Assembly: GCF_013294065.1 (NCBI RefSeq)
Contig: NZ_JABSNM010000027.1
Location: forward strand, 1-44,850
Source: Sphaerotilus uruguayifluvii
GTDB taxonomy: Bacteria; Pseudomonadota; Gammaproteobacteria; Burkholderiales; Burkholderiaceae_C
Reading direction: 5' to 3'
DNA length: 44,850 nt
This document shows positions 1 through 9,840 of the stretch, in pieces (position 1 is the stretch's first letter; every line of letters begins with the position of its first letter). The position numbers and the translations under genes are program-made. Under the pieces are notes generated by a model, which was given only the letters and a program-made list of their open reading frames with translations, was not told where the DNA came from and searched no databases.

Positions 1-701
1 TTCTCCGCCAGCCGGCTCAGCTCGTTCATGAAGCTGATCCGCGTGGCCAGCATGCAGTTGGCCGCGTACTTGATGAACTCCGCCGAGCGGATGTCGGTGA
101 TGATCATCCGGTCGCGGTTGCGCACGAAGGGCTGGTACAGCGCCTTCATCAGCAGGATCGCGCGCTCGTCCTCGGCGCCCACCACGATGCGGTCCGGGCG
201 CATGAAGTCCGCCACCGCCGCGCCTTCCTTCAGGAACTCGGGGTTCGAGCACACCGAGAACTCCATCTCCGACAGGCCGCGCTTGGCCAGCTCGTCGGCC
301 ACCGCCGCGCGCACCTTGTCGCCCGTGCCCACCGGCACCGTGCTCTTGTCGACGATCACCTTGTGGTCGGTCATCAGCCGGCCGATGTTGCGCGCCGCCG
401 CCGTGACGTACTGCAGGTCCGCCGAGCCGTCCTCGTCCGGCGGCGTGCCCACCGCGATGAACTGCAGCGTGCCGTGCGCCACCGACTTCTCGATGTCGGT
501 GGTGAACTCCAGCCGGCCCGCCGCCACGTTGCGCCGCACCACCTCCAGCAGCCCCGGCTCGTGGATCGGGATGCCCCCGTCGTTCAGGATCCTGATCTTG
601 GCCGGATCCACGTCCAGGCACATCACATGGTTGCCCATTTCCGACAGGCACGCGCCGGTCACGAGTCCCACATAGCCGGTGCCGATGACGGTGACTTTCA
701 T
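1..701 (-). CDS. ugd: UDP-glucose 6-dehydrogenase, 3' end cut by window edge
   Basis: Oxidises UDP-glucose to UDP-glucuronate in the cytoplasm, supplying acidic sugar for exopolysaccharide. The 233 visible residues begin [20 protein letters not shown], a classic N-terminal Rossmann G-x-G-x-x-G at residues 7-12, followed by [21 protein letters not shown] and [12 protein letters not shown], all hallmark stretches of the UDP-glucose/GDP-mannose dehydrogenase family. The catalytic cysteine and C-terminal domain lie beyond position 1. The start codon follows a very AT-rich leader (702-760) unlike the surrounding GC-rich DNA, and the 141-bp gap to rfbC holds a terminator-like hairpin, so it may have its own promoter. 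It is distinct from the second nucleotide-sugar dehydrogenase at 8212-9540, which is TviB-type. Confidence 0.95.
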   Translation of the reverse strand, partial: MKVTVIGTGYVGLVTGACLSEMGNHVMCLDVDPAKIRILNDGGIPIHEPGLLEVVRRNVAAGRLEFTTDIEKSVAHGTLQFIAVGTPPDEDGSADLQYVTAAARNIGRLMTDHKVIVDKSTVPVGTGDKVRAAVADELAKRGLSEMEFSVCSNPEFLKEGAAVADFMRPDRIVVGAEDERAILLMKALYQPFVRNRDRMIITDIRSAEFIKYAANCMLATRISFMNELSRLAE

Positions 702-760
702 TTTTTAACTTTCGATGATTAATGATTAATTTTTTTCCGACTTCTGCTGAAGCGTTTGAT
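702..760 (-). promoter_or_regulatory. AT-rich leader upstream of ugd
   Basis: A short A/T-rich block in very GC-rich DNA, with a tandem ATGATTA repeat (715-729) and a T7-8 run near 729-737, directly ahead of the ugd ATG at 701. This is typical of an UP-element or promoter zone, but I could not place convincing -35/-10 hexamers. Confidence 0.3.
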
Positions 761-786
761 GCGGACGTCGGTCGATTTGTTCATTT

Positions 787-814
787 CAGCGAGCCCACTG
801 CAGGAGGCTTGCTG
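787..814 (-). terminator. Hairpin downstream of rfbC
   Basis: Inverted repeat CAGCGAGCC / GGCTTGCTG (787-795 and 806-814, one G-U-type mismatch, 10-base loop), 29 bp past the rfbC stop. It has no clear T-run in the direction of transcription, so it is a terminator-like or processing hairpin rather than a canonical intrinsic terminator. Confidence 0.35.
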
Positions 815-842
815 TGAAGCAGGGAAGATTGCTCCTCACGCG

Positions 843-1394
843 TCAGTCGAAATGCCGCGCGTCGGCCAGCAGCGGCGCCACCGCATCCTTGGCCGACAGC
901 AGCGGCGCCATGCCCAGGTCCGGCCAGGCGATGCCGACCGCCGGGTCGTCCCAGCGCACCGCGCCCTCGCACTGCGGCGCGTACAGGTCGGTGGTCTTGT
1001 AGAGGAAGTCGGCCGTCTCGCTGGTGACGACGAAGCCGTGCGCGAAGCCCGGCGGGATCCAGAACTGGCGGTGGTTCTCGCCGGTCAGCTCGACGCCGGC
1101 CCACTGGCCGAAGGTCGGGCTGCCGCGGCGCAGGTCCACCGCGACGTCGAAGACCGAGCCGGAGACCACGCGCACCAGCTTGCCCTGCGCATGCGGCGGC
1201 AGCTGGTAGTGCAGGCCGCGCAGCACGCCGCGGCTCGAGCGCGAGTGGTTGTCCTGCACGAAGCGCACCGGATGGCCCACCGCCTCGTCGAAGACCTTCT
1301 GGTTCCAGCTCTCCATGAAGAAGCCGCGCGCGTCGCCGAACACCTTCGGCTCGAAGATCAGCACGTCGGGAATGGCGGTCCGGATGATGTTCAT
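843..1394 (-). CDS. rfbC: dTDP-4-dehydrorhamnose 3,5-epimerase
   Basis: Epimerises C3 and C5 of dTDP-4-keto-6-deoxyglucose, the third step toward dTDP-L-rhamnose. The 183-residue length is typical of RmlC cupins. Visible family signatures: FGDARGFFMESW, the substrate-binding VQDNHSRSSRGVLRGLHYQ with catalytic His62, GKLVRVVSG, FWIPPGFAHGF and the LYKTTDLYAP stretch with the conserved active-site tyrosines. The start has a good purine-rich ribosome site (GGAAGGACCAGGAC). It lies 22 bp downstream of rfbA on the same strand, so the two are almost certainly cotranscribed. rfbB and rfbD, needed to complete the pathway, are not in the window. Confidence 0.95.
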   Translation of the reverse strand: MNIIRTAIPDVLIFEPKVFGDARGFFMESWNQKVFDEAVGHPVRFVQDNHSRSSRGVLRGLHYQLPPHAQGKLVRVVSGSVFDVAVDLRRGSPTFGQWAGVELTGENHRQFWIPPGFAHGFVVTSETADFLYKTTDLYAPQCEGAVRWDDPAVGIAWPDLGMAPLLSAKDAVAPLLADARHFD

Positions 1395-1416
1395 GTCCTG
1401 GTCCTTCCTGCGCGGG

Positions 1417-2304
1417 TCAGAAGACCTGCTCGGCGAGCACCTTCTTCAGGTACTGCCCGTAGCCGTTCTTCAGCATCGGCGCGGCCAGCTTGTCCAGCTG
1501 CGCGTCGTCGATCCAGCCGCGGCGCCAGGCGATCTCCTCCGGGCACGCCACCTTCAGGCCCTGGCGCTTCTCCAGCGTGGCGATGAACTGCCCCGCCTCC
1601 ATCAGGCTGTCGTGCGTGCCGGTGTCCAGCCACGCGTAGCCCCGGCCCATGATCTCCACGCTCAGGCGGCCCTGGCGCAGGTACTCGGCGTTGACGTCCG
1701 TGATCTCCAGCTCGCCGCGCGGGCTGGGCGCGATGTTCGCGGCGATGTCGCAGACCTGTTCGTCGTAGAAGTACAGGCCCGTCACCGCGTAGTTGCTCTT
1801 CGGGACCTTGGGCTTTTCCTCGATGCTCAGCGCGCGCTTGTGATCGTCGAACGCCACCACGCCGTAGCGCTCCGGGTCATGCACGTGGTAGGCGAAGACG
1901 CTGGCGCCCGTCTCCCGGCTGGTCGCGCTGTTGAGCAGCTGCTGCAGGTCGTGGCCGTGGAAGATGTTGTCGCCCAGCACCAGCGCGCTGGGCGCGCCGC
2001 CGACGAACTCGCGGCCCAGGATGAAGGCCTGCGCCAGGCCGTCCGGACTGGGCTGCACACAGTACTGCAGGTTCAGGCCCCAGCGGCTGCCGTCGCCCAG
2101 CAGCGCCTCGAAGCGCGGCGTGTCCTGCGGCGTCGAGATGATCAGGATGTCCCGGATCCCGGCCAGCATCAGCGTGGTCAGCGGGTAGTAGATCATCGGC
2201 TTGTCGTACACCGGCAGCAGCTGCTTGCTGATGGCCAGCGTGGCGGGGTGCAGCCGGGTGCCGGAGCCGCCGGCCAGGATGATGCCCTTGCGTGATGTCG
2301 TCAT
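1417..2304 (-). CDS. rfbA: Glucose-1-phosphate thymidylyltransferase
   Basis: Makes dTDP-glucose from glucose-1-phosphate and dTTP, the entry step for dTDP-rhamnose and dTDP-amino-sugars. The 295 residues match the usual RmlA length. The nucleotidyltransferase signature G-G-S-G-T-R-L-H-P (12-20), the [16 protein letters not shown] block with the catalytic lysine near residue 27, LGDNIFHG and [20 protein letters not shown] are all present. It is cotranscribed with rfbC. With the DegT aminotransferase nearby, the dTDP-glucose could also feed an amino-deoxysugar rather than only rhamnose; the sequence does not decide between these. Confidence 0.96.
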   Translation of the reverse strand: MTTSRKGIILAGGSGTRLHPATLAISKQLLPVYDKPMIYYPLTTLMLAGIRDILIISTPQDTPRFEALLGDGSRWGLNLQYCVQPSPDGLAQAFILGREFVGGAPSALVLGDNIFHGHDLQQLLNSATSRETGASVFAYHVHDPERYGVVAFDDHKRALSIEEKPKVPKSNYAVTGLYFYDEQVCDIAANIAPSPRGELEITDVNAEYLRQGRLSVEIMGRGYAWLDTGTHDSLMEAGQFIATLEKRQGLKVACPEEIAWRRGWIDDAQLDKLAAPMLKNGYGQYLKKVLAEQVF

Positions 2305-2431
2305 AACGGTGCGTATAGATGCTGTGAAGGATAAAGAAAAACTTTTGCGTGGGTGCCTGCCTGCGCGGGCATGACGGGGGGCGGTGGCGTCTGGCGGGGG
2401 CGGGCGGCGCGGCCGGTGCCGCGCAGGCGCC

Positions 2432-3874
2432 TCAGTACGCGTTGCTGTCAGCCACCGTCAGCTTGATGGTGCGAGCGATGATGCGCAGGTCCATCGTCAG
2501 CGACCAGTTGCGCAGGTATTCGATGTCGTAGCGCACGCGCTCGGCCATCTTCTCGACGGTTTCGGTCTCGCCGCGCAGGCCGTTGACCTGGGCCCAGCCG
2601 GTGATGCCGGGCTTGACCTTGTGGCGCAGCATGTAGGCCTTGACCAGCTCGCGGTATTCCTCGTTGTGGGCCACGGCGTGCGGACGCGGGCCGACGATGC
2701 TCATGCGGCCCTGCAGCACGTTGATGAACTGCGGCAGCTCGTCCAGCGAGGTGCGGCGGATGAAGGCGCCGAAGCGCGTGATGCGCGGATCGCCCCGGGT
2801 GGCCTGGGTGACCTTGGCGCCGTTCTCCATCACCCGCATCGAGCGGAACTTGTAGACGGTGATGTCCTCGCCGTCCAGGCCGCCGCGCTTCTGCTTGAAG
2901 ATGATCGGGCCGGGCGAGCTGATGCGCACGCCGATGGCCACCGCGAGCAGGATCGGCGAGATCAGCACCAGGATCAGGCTGGCCAGCACGATGTCGGAGA
3001 TCCGCTTGACCAGGCCGTTGATGCCGATGAAGGGGCTCTCGAGCAGACTGACGACCGGCACGCCGTCCATGTTGCGCATGCGCCCCTGGATGACGTTGAC
3101 GCTGAAGACGTCGGGCACGAAGAAGATCGAGACGGCGCTGTCGTGCAGCGCGGCGATCATCCGGTCGATGCGCGGCTGCGAGCTCAGCGGCAGCGTGATG
3201 TAGACGTCCTTGACGTTGTGGCGGCGGATGCACTCGAGCGCGTCGTCGATGCGGCCGACGATGTGGTCACGCGCGTCGGGTGCGCAGCGCGAGGGATCGC
3301 GGTCCTCGAGGTGGCCGATGAAGTCGTGGCCGTAGGAGCGGCGATTGACCAGCATGTGCCCGACCTTGGCGCCGAGGGCGCCTGCGCCGATCACCAGCGC
3401 GGGGCGCCGTGCCTCGGGACGGAGCGCGTGCCGGCGCATCAGTGCGCCACCGGCGAGCACCGCGGCGTACTGCACCGCTGGCGTCAGCACCGCCCACCAG
3501 ATCAGCACCGAGGTGTCGAAGAACTTGAAGCTCTTGGTCGCGAAGCCGCACAGCACCAGGATCGCGACGACCGTGGCCCAGGCGGCGAGCAGGTCGACCA
3601 GGGCGTTGAGCCGGTTCTCGTAGAAGCGGTTGGTGCCAGGAAAGACCAGCAGCATCACCAGGATACTCAGCAGCATCGAGGCCCGGTCGAGCACATGGCC
3701 GTGGCCGAAGTGCACGGCCAGCAGCGTGGCCACGGCCAGCACCGGCTCCAGCAGGGCGGCCATGAAGACCGGGATGGAGGGCGGCGGCGGCGTGAAGGCA
3801 AGCGTGTCGAGCGTCGAGCCGGCTCCGGGCGGGAACTGGAGCGGTCCGGGCGCTCGGTGGACGGGTGCGGTCAT
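2432..3874 (-). CDS. Undecaprenyl-phosphate sugar phosphotransferase (EpsB/WcaJ-like priming enzyme)
   Basis: Transfers a sugar-1-phosphate, by family usually glucose, from UDP-sugar to undecaprenyl phosphate at the inner membrane, starting each repeat unit. About 480 residues: several hydrophobic segments in the first ~150, a CoA-binding-like Rossmann middle domain (V-I-G-A-G-A-L-G-A), then a bacterial sugar-transferase domain from about residue 290 with [55 protein letters not shown] and [18 protein letters not shown] chose the ATG at 3874 because AGGGG sits 8 bases upstream; the frame stays open to 3985 but the extra 37 residues look non-coding. It is the poly-isoprenyl priming partner of the Wzx/Wzy genes further along. 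Confidence 0.93.
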   Translation of the reverse strand: MTAPVHRAPGPLQFPPGAGSTLDTLAFTPPPPSIPVFMAALLEPVLAVATLLAVHFGHGHVLDRASMLLSILVMLLVFPGTNRFYENRLNALVDLLAAWATVVAILVLCGFATKSFKFFDTSVLIWWAVLTPAVQYAAVLAGGALMRRHALRPEARRPALVIGAGALGAKVGHMLVNRRSYGHDFIGHLEDRDPSRCAPDARDHIVGRIDDALECIRRHNVKDVYITLPLSSQPRIDRMIAALHDSAVSIFFVPDVFSVNVIQGRMRNMDGVPVVSLLESPFIGINGLVKRISDIVLASLILVLISPILLAVAIGVRISSPGPIIFKQKRGGLDGEDITVYKFRSMRVMENGAKVTQATRGDPRITRFGAFIRRTSLDELPQFINVLQGRMSIVGPRPHAVAHNEEYRELVKAYMLRHKVKPGITGWAQVNGLRGETETVEKMAERVRYDIEYLRNWSLTMDLRIIARTIKLTVADSNAY

Positions 3875-3968
3875 GCGTGTTTCCCCTGTATGTTTCGTAA
3901 GTGTGCGACGACGATCAGCACCATTCATGCCCGGCCCCATGATTCGGGCCCGAAGAACTGGAAAAGAC

Positions 3969-3985
3969 ACGAAAATTGTCGTCAA
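3969..3985 (-). promoter_or_regulatory. Candidate promoter/operator upstream of the priming transferase
   Basis: A near-perfect 14-bp palindrome, ACGAAAATTGTCGT (3969-3982), overlaps a minus-strand TTGACG (3985-3980) that could be a -35 element. No good -10 lies at the right distance, so only an operator or promoter candidate is claimed. It lies in the 154-bp gap between the epimerase stop and the transferase start. Confidence 0.25.
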
Positions 3986-4028
3986 TCCCGGCCATGCGTC
4001 TGTGACTCGCGCAGGCCTGGGGCAACAA

Positions 4029-5111
4029 TCATTGCAAACGGAGATCCGATGCCCTGGCGGGCTGGGGCGGGCAGGCTGGATGGAATTCCGCCGTGCGGTC
4101 CAGCGCGGCGCGCGCTTCCCGCCCGAGGGTCAGGACCTCCCGGACCCACAGCATCGTATGGGCCTCCGGGCTGTCGTGGATCAGCCCATGGTCGAGGGCG
4201 TCGAGCAGCTCGTCGATGCCGGTGCGCAGGGCCAGCGGCGCGGCCAGGCCGAGCAGCTTGCAGGCCTTGCGGGCATCCGGGCGATGGTCGTGCCGGTCGA
4301 CGCTGGCGCCCTGGGCGGTGATGCATAGGTGGCTGCCCAGGGCCTGGCGCAGCGTCTCGGCGATCTCGATCGCGCTCGGGCTGAGGTGGCTGATGTTGAA
4401 GATCTGCCGCGAGATGTTGTTCAGCGGCGCGTCGACCGCGGCCAGGATCGCGGCGACGGCATCGCGCAGATGCAGGTGGCCGCGCCGGCGTGCGCCGCCC
4501 TGGTCGAGCGTGATGCGCCGCAGGCGCAGCGCGCTCAGCGTCATCGCGTTGACCTGCAGGTCGAAGCGCATGCGTGCCGAGCGGCCGAAGACCTGGCCCA
4601 GGCGCAGCACGACCGGCGCGAAGCCGTCGCCGGCCAGCGGCAGCACCGCGGCCTCGGTGCTCAGGCAGCTCGTCGCGTGATGGGTCAGCGGGCGCACGGG
4701 CGTGCGTTCGTGCACCTCGTCGCCGCCCTGGTCGCCGTAGACGTCGCTGCTGCTGATGAGAATGTGGCGGCTGACGCCGCTGCTGCGTGACAGCCGCGCC
4801 AGCCGCACCTGGGCGCGGTGATTGACCGCATCGGTCCAGACCGGATCGAGCTCCGAGGCCAGGTCGCTCGACAGCCCCGCCAGGTCGATCACCACCTGGA
4901 TGCCGGTCAGGTGCTCGCGCTGCAGGCCGCGGGTGTCCATGCGCCGGATCTGCAGGGCGGGGTGGTGCGTGAGCTCGGCGAGCGAGCGGTCGCCGAAGAG
5001 CATGCTGTCGACCGCGACGACCGGGTGACCCCGATCGAGCAGCGCGCGCACCAGTGCCGAGCCGATGTAGCCGGCGGCCCCGGTGACGAGGATGGACGGG
5101 CGGCGGTTCAT
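4029..5111 (-). CDS. NAD-dependent epimerase/dehydratase-family protein with altered active site
   Basis: Extended short-chain dehydrogenase fold of 360 residues. The NAD site is intact: ILVTGAAGYIG with Gly11/Gly14/Gly17, an acidic V-D-S after beta-2, DLAGLSSD and ISSSDVYGD. The usual catalytic Y-x-x-x-K is not: the aligned position reads H145-A-T-S-C149 within PLTHHATSCLSTEAA, so Tyr is His and Lys is Cys. The C-terminal half keeps VLRLGQVFGRS and a substrate-domain-like HLHLRDAVAAI. It may bind a nucleotide sugar without classical SDR chemistry, or have lost activity. It sits between the priming transferase and a sugar aminotransferase, so a role in nucleotide-sugar metabolism is inferred. 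No specific substrate can be named. Confidence 0.85.
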   Translation of the reverse strand: MNRRPSILVTGAAGYIGSALVRALLDRGHPVVAVDSMLFGDRSLAELTHHPALQIRRMDTRGLQREHLTGIQVVIDLAGLSSDLASELDPVWTDAVNHRAQVRLARLSRSSGVSRHILISSSDVYGDQGGDEVHERTPVRPLTHHATSCLSTEAAVLPLAGDGFAPVVLRLGQVFGRSARMRFDLQVNAMTLSALRLRRITLDQGGARRRGHLHLRDAVAAILAAVDAPLNNISRQIFNISHLSPSAIEIAETLRQALGSHLCITAQGASVDRHDHRPDARKACKLLGLAAPLALRTGIDELLDALDHGLIHDSPEAHTMLWVREVLTLGREARAALDRTAEFHPACPPQPARASDLRLQ

Positions 5112-5262
5112 GATGGAGCGGTCGAAGGACGTCGGGGACGGCGGTAAGGCATGAAATGCACTGTGCCGTCCGCGATCTTCGCGCGGATCCCCCGCGGATG
5201 CAGGTCGCAGTGAAAAAGTTCGCCGTGTCGGCGACTTCTTGCGGTCCGCGCCGCCCGCCGGC

Positions 5263-6375
5263 TCAGCAGGTGACGCTCTCGTGCGTCAGCGTGGTGCGGA
5301 TGATGCCGATGACCCGGCGCACGTCCTCGTCGCTCATGCCCTGGTGGATCGGCAGGCACAGGCCTTCGCCGAACAGCGTGTCGCAGATCGGCAGGTCGCA
5401 CGGATCGACCAGGCCCTGCAGGCAGGGCTGGCGATGCAGCGGATAGAACATCGTGCGCGTCTGGATGCTGGCGTTCTCCAGCGCCTCGCGCAGCTCGGGC
5501 ATGCGCGGGCACAGGATCGGGAAGCGGAAGGGAATGAAGTCGGAGTTCGGATCCAGCTTCATGAAGCGCAGCTGCGGCAGCCCCGACAGGCCCTCGACAT
5601 ACAGGTTGTAGCGGCGCAGACGGTCGGAGCGGATCTGCGGCAGCCGTGCGAGCTGCGCGTTGCCGATCGCGCACTGCATGTCGGTGACGCGGAAGTTCAT
5701 GCCGAGCATCTCGTGCACGAAGCTGCCGCTGGACTCGCGGCCCTGGTTGCGGATCAGGCTCACCCGCCGGGCCAGCGCCGGATCCCGGGTCATGACCACC
5801 GCGCCTTCGCCCATCGTCACCGACTTGTCGGCGAAGAAGGAGATCACGCCGATGTCGCCGAAGGTGCCGGCATGCTGGCCGCGGTAGCGGATGCCGCAGG
5901 CCTGGGCCGCGTCCTCGATGACCGCCAGGCCGTGGCGCTTGCCGATCAGGGCGATCTCGGCGGCGTTGGCGGCCTGGCCGTAGATGTGCACCGGCATCAG
6001 CGCCGAGGTGCGCGGCGTGATCGCGCGTTCGAAGGCTTCGGGCCGGGCGGCGAAGGTGTGCGGATCGACATCGATCAGCACCGGCTTCAGCCCGGCGAAG
6101 ATCGCCGCGCTGGCCGAGGCCATGAAGGTGAAGCCGGGAATGACGATCTCGCTGCCGCGCGGCAGGTCGAGCGCGAGCAGCGCGAGGTACAGGCCCAGCG
6201 TGCCGTTCGGCGCGAAGGAGATGTGCGGCGAGCCGGTCAGCTGGCCGAGGTTCTGTCGGAAGGCCGCGGCGGCCGGGCCTTCCGTGAGCCAGTTGCGTTC
6301 CAGGCAGGCGGCGAGAGCATCGGCTTCCGGGCGGCCGATCCAGGGCTGGACTTGCTGGACACGTTGAAGCTGCAT
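5263..6375 (-). CDS. DegT/DnrJ/EryC1/StrS-family sugar aminotransferase
   Basis: PLP enzyme that transaminates a keto-sugar nucleotide, giving an amino sugar for the glycan. 370 residues, normal for the family. It shows the PLP pocket N-G-T near 57-59, GFTFMASASA, the aspartate that pairs with the pyridine nitrogen (IEDAAQA, Asp155), and the Schiff-base lysine in FFADKSVTMGEGG-like context (Lys184; here GEGA). FNFRVTDM-like LGMNFRVTDMQCAIG and a C-terminal FYPLHRQP segment also match. Among family members it looks closest to the WecE/PglE/VioA group, but the substrate cannot be read from sequence. It is in line with the epimerase-like gene 151 bp downstream. Confidence 0.92.
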   Translation of the reverse strand: MQLQRVQQVQPWIGRPEADALAACLERNWLTEGPAAAAFRQNLGQLTGSPHISFAPNGTLGLYLALLALDLPRGSEIVIPGFTFMASASAAIFAGLKPVLIDVDPHTFAARPEAFERAITPRTSALMPVHIYGQAANAAEIALIGKRHGLAVIEDAAQACGIRYRGQHAGTFGDIGVISFFADKSVTMGEGAVVMTRDPALARRVSLIRNQGRESSGSFVHEMLGMNFRVTDMQCAIGNAQLARLPQIRSDRLRRYNLYVEGLSGLPQLRFMKLDPNSDFIPFRFPILCPRMPELREALENASIQTRTMFYPLHRQPCLQGLVDPCDLPICDTLFGEGLCLPIHQGMSDEDVRRVIGIIRTTLTHESVTC

Positions 6376-6468
6376 GTTGTCGGGTCCCCCAGTGGGTCGT
6401 GGAGATGGGCGCGTTTCGGACGAGATGTCAGCGTAAGGGCAGCCAGCGCCCCGGCAAGTGCCCCACGC

Positions 6469-7278
6469 TCACCGGGTGGGCCCGCGGCGTGCGAACTGAC
6501 CGAGTGCGCCCCACACGAACAGGGTGTTATGCACCAGATAGCGGCGCCAGAGCCGGCGCGGCTCCTGGGCGAGGCGATGGAACCATTCCAGGCCGTTGTC
6601 GCGCATCCATTGCGGTGCGCGGCTGACGGTGCCGGCATGGAAGTCGATGCCCGCGCCGATGCCGAGCGTGACCGCGCGCACCGCCGGCCGGTGGTCGTGC
6701 ATCCAGCGGTCTTCCTTCGGGCAGCCCAGGCCGGTCATGACCAGATGCGCACCGGAGGCATTGATGTGCGCGATGTCGGCGGCATCCTCCTCGGGCGTCA
6801 GCGGCCGGAAGGGAGGCGAGCGCCGGCCGACGATGCGCAGGCGCGGATGCGAGCGCGCCAGCGCCTGGCAGAGCCGGTCCAGCGTGGCGTCGGTGGTGCC
6901 GTAGAGATAGATGCCGAGGCCGCGGTCTTCGGCCTCGTCGAGCAGCCTGCCCATGAGGTCCGGCCCGTTGATGCGCTGCTGGGCCGGATCGGCGGTGCGC
7001 CTGAGCATCCAGGCCACCGGCCAGCCGTCCGGCGTGACCATGTCGGCGCCGAGAATGTGGCGACGATGGCTTTCGTCGCGGGTGGCGCGCACGATCGAGT
7101 GCGCGTCGCAGATGGAGACGTAGCGCGGCTCGTGGCGTTCGGCCCAGTCGCAGATCCGCCGCACGGCGGTGCTCCAGTCGATCACGTCCACGGCAATGCC
7201 CAGCACCGGGGCGACTCGCCGCGGGCGGGTGACGGACGCGGGGGGGGCAGGAGGGGAGGGGACGGCAGGTGTCGGCAT
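6469..7278 (-). CDS. WecG/TagA/CpsF-family glycosyltransferase (copy 1)
   Basis: GT26-type enzyme; relatives add an N-acetylmannosamine-type or related sugar to a lipid-linked first sugar on the cytoplasmic face of the membrane. 269 residues, with PVLGIAVDVIDW, the conserved V-T-P-D-G with the catalytic-region Asp84, RINGPDLM, IYLYGTTDATLD, SPPFRPLTPEED, TGLGCPKEDRWM and APQWMRDNGLEWFHRL. The first ~20 residues are Pro-rich and poorly conserved, so a slightly later start is possible. Its start is 22 bp past the stop of a paralogue (7301-8149) in the same orientation. Confidence 0.92.
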   Translation of the reverse strand: MPTPAVPSPPAPPASVTRPRRVAPVLGIAVDVIDWSTAVRRICDWAERHEPRYVSICDAHSIVRATRDESHRRHILGADMVTPDGWPVAWMLRRTADPAQQRINGPDLMGRLLDEAEDRGLGIYLYGTTDATLDRLCQALARSHPRLRIVGRRSPPFRPLTPEEDAADIAHINASGAHLVMTGLGCPKEDRWMHDHRPAVRAVTLGIGAGIDFHAGTVSRAPQWMRDNGLEWFHRLAQEPRRLWRRYLVHNTLFVWGALGQFARRGPTR

Positions 7279-7300
7279 CGTGCTGGGCAGAAGAGGCCGC

Positions 7301-8149
7301 TCAGCGCCGATCGATCAGCTGCCGTGCGGCTCGGAGAATGAATTCGGTGTTCGTCGAGAGATAGCGCGGGCCGAGGCGGCGGGGCTCGCTCCAGAAGCGG
7401 TGCAGCCACTCGAGGCCGGCATCCTGCATCCATTGCGGCGCGCGGCGCAGCACGCCGGCGTGGTAGTCGAAGGCCGCGCCGACACCGATCGTGACGGCCT
7501 GGATGCGGTGGCGGTGCTCGGCCATCCAGCGCTCCTGCTTCGGGCAGCCGAGGCTGACCCAGACGGTGCGCGCGCCCGAGGCGTTGATGCGCTCGATGAC
7601 CTTCTGGTCCTCCTCGGGCGTCAGCGGACGGAAGGGCGGCGAGTAGGCGCCGGCGATGCGCAGCGCCGGAAAGCGCTCGTGCATGCGCTCCTGAAGCCGC
7701 TCGAGCGTGGCGGGCGTGTTGCCATAGAGAAAGACGGCCTCGCCGCGCTGCTCGGCCTGGGCGAAGTAGCGCAGCATCAGGTCCGGTCCGTTGATGCGGC
7801 GCTGGTCGGGATGCCCCAGGCGGCGCAGCATCCAGGCCACCGGTGCGCCGTCGGCGGTGGCCATGTCGGCCTCCTCGATGACCTTCAGGAACTCGGGGTC
7901 ATGGCGCGCGGTGATGACCGAATGCACGTTGCAGATGCACACGTAGCGGCTTTCGCGCCGCGCCGCCCAGCGGCCGATGATCCGGCACGCATCGTCCCAG
8001 CTGAGCACGTCGATCGGCGCGCCGACCACGCGTTCGACAGTTCGGCCGAAGGTGCCCGGCACCGGTTCTGCGAACGCCGAAGAGATGGAAAATTCTGGCC
8101 GGTGCAGCATGATCTGAAACTCGAAAGATGCGCGATGGTAGGCACGCAT
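7301..8149 (-). CDS. WecG/TagA/CpsF-family glycosyltransferase (copy 2)
   Basis: Second GT26-type enzyme, 282 residues. It shares long blocks with its downstream neighbour: INGPDLMLRYF, SPPFRPLTPEED, SLGCPKQERWMAEH and RAPQWMQDAGLEWLHRF. The catalytic-region motif reads T-A-D-G rather than T-P-D-G (Asp100). The tandem arrangement points to an old duplication with divergence, perhaps two successive transfers or two acceptors. The start is uncertain: ATG at 8149 gives the longest frame, while the ATG at 8110 would drop 13 weakly conserved residues; neither has a strong ribosome site. Confidence 0.9.
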   Translation of the reverse strand: MRAYHRASFEFQIMLHRPEFSISSAFAEPVPGTFGRTVERVVGAPIDVLSWDDACRIIGRWAARRESRYVCICNVHSVITARHDPEFLKVIEEADMATADGAPVAWMLRRLGHPDQRRINGPDLMLRYFAQAEQRGEAVFLYGNTPATLERLQERMHERFPALRIAGAYSPPFRPLTPEEDQKVIERINASGARTVWVSLGCPKQERWMAEHRHRIQAVTIGVGAAFDYHAGVLRRAPQWMQDAGLEWLHRFWSEPRRLGPRYLSTNTEFILRAARQLIDRR

Positions 8150-8181
8150 CCGCGGGAGTCCCAGTCAATATTGCCCACGCC

Positions 8182-8198
8182 CCCCCGGTACTCGGGGG
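8182..8198 (-). terminator. GC hairpin between tviB-like gene and WecG copy 2
   Basis: Perfect CCCCCG / CGGGGG arms (8182-8187, 8193-8198) with a 5-base loop in the 62-bp gap after the dehydrogenase stop. There is no T-tract on the minus strand, so it may act as an mRNA-stabilising or weak attenuating hairpin. Confidence 0.3.
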
Positions 8199-8211
8199 AA
8201 TATGGCGGGAT

Positions 8212-9540
<1,329 letters not shown>

Positions 9541-9840
9541 GGCGCCGTGATTGTGCCGGCTGGCGCCGGAAGGGGCGTGCTAGCATCGTCCGGCACCGGG
9601 GTCTCCGGTTGAGCCCGCAGGCCAGGAACCGGCCTGACCGGGAAAGCGAGGGGTTCCGTGCAGACTTAACGGCGCTATTGCGCGCTGGTTCTGCCCGGTC
9701 CGGAGCGCCGGCCCGGAGGGTCGTTACAGGTCGATAAGATGCTCCGCACTGGCTGTTATCGCGGCATTGCGGCGGTCCGGGCCGCCTGAGAGCCGCCGAC
9801 GGCCGCGTCGACGAGACACTCCTTTCAACATCTGACATTC
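9541..9840. promoter_or_regulatory. Divergent intergenic region between tviB-like gene and epsF
   Basis: 300 bp without a gene. It should hold the promoters of two outward-facing operons. I see an inverted repeat CAGGCC-N7-GGCCTG (9618-9636), a possible operator, and a GGCGG-N6-CCGCC hairpin in the presumed epsF leader (9771-9786). A TAAGAT (9735-9740) could be a -10, but no matching -35 is visible. No RNA gene or riboswitch was recognised. Confidence 0.45.

Noticed and set aside
756-1586. Plus-strand frames over rfbC and rfbA
   Set aside because: Arg/His/Ala-rich shadow frames opposite two clearly recognisable genes.
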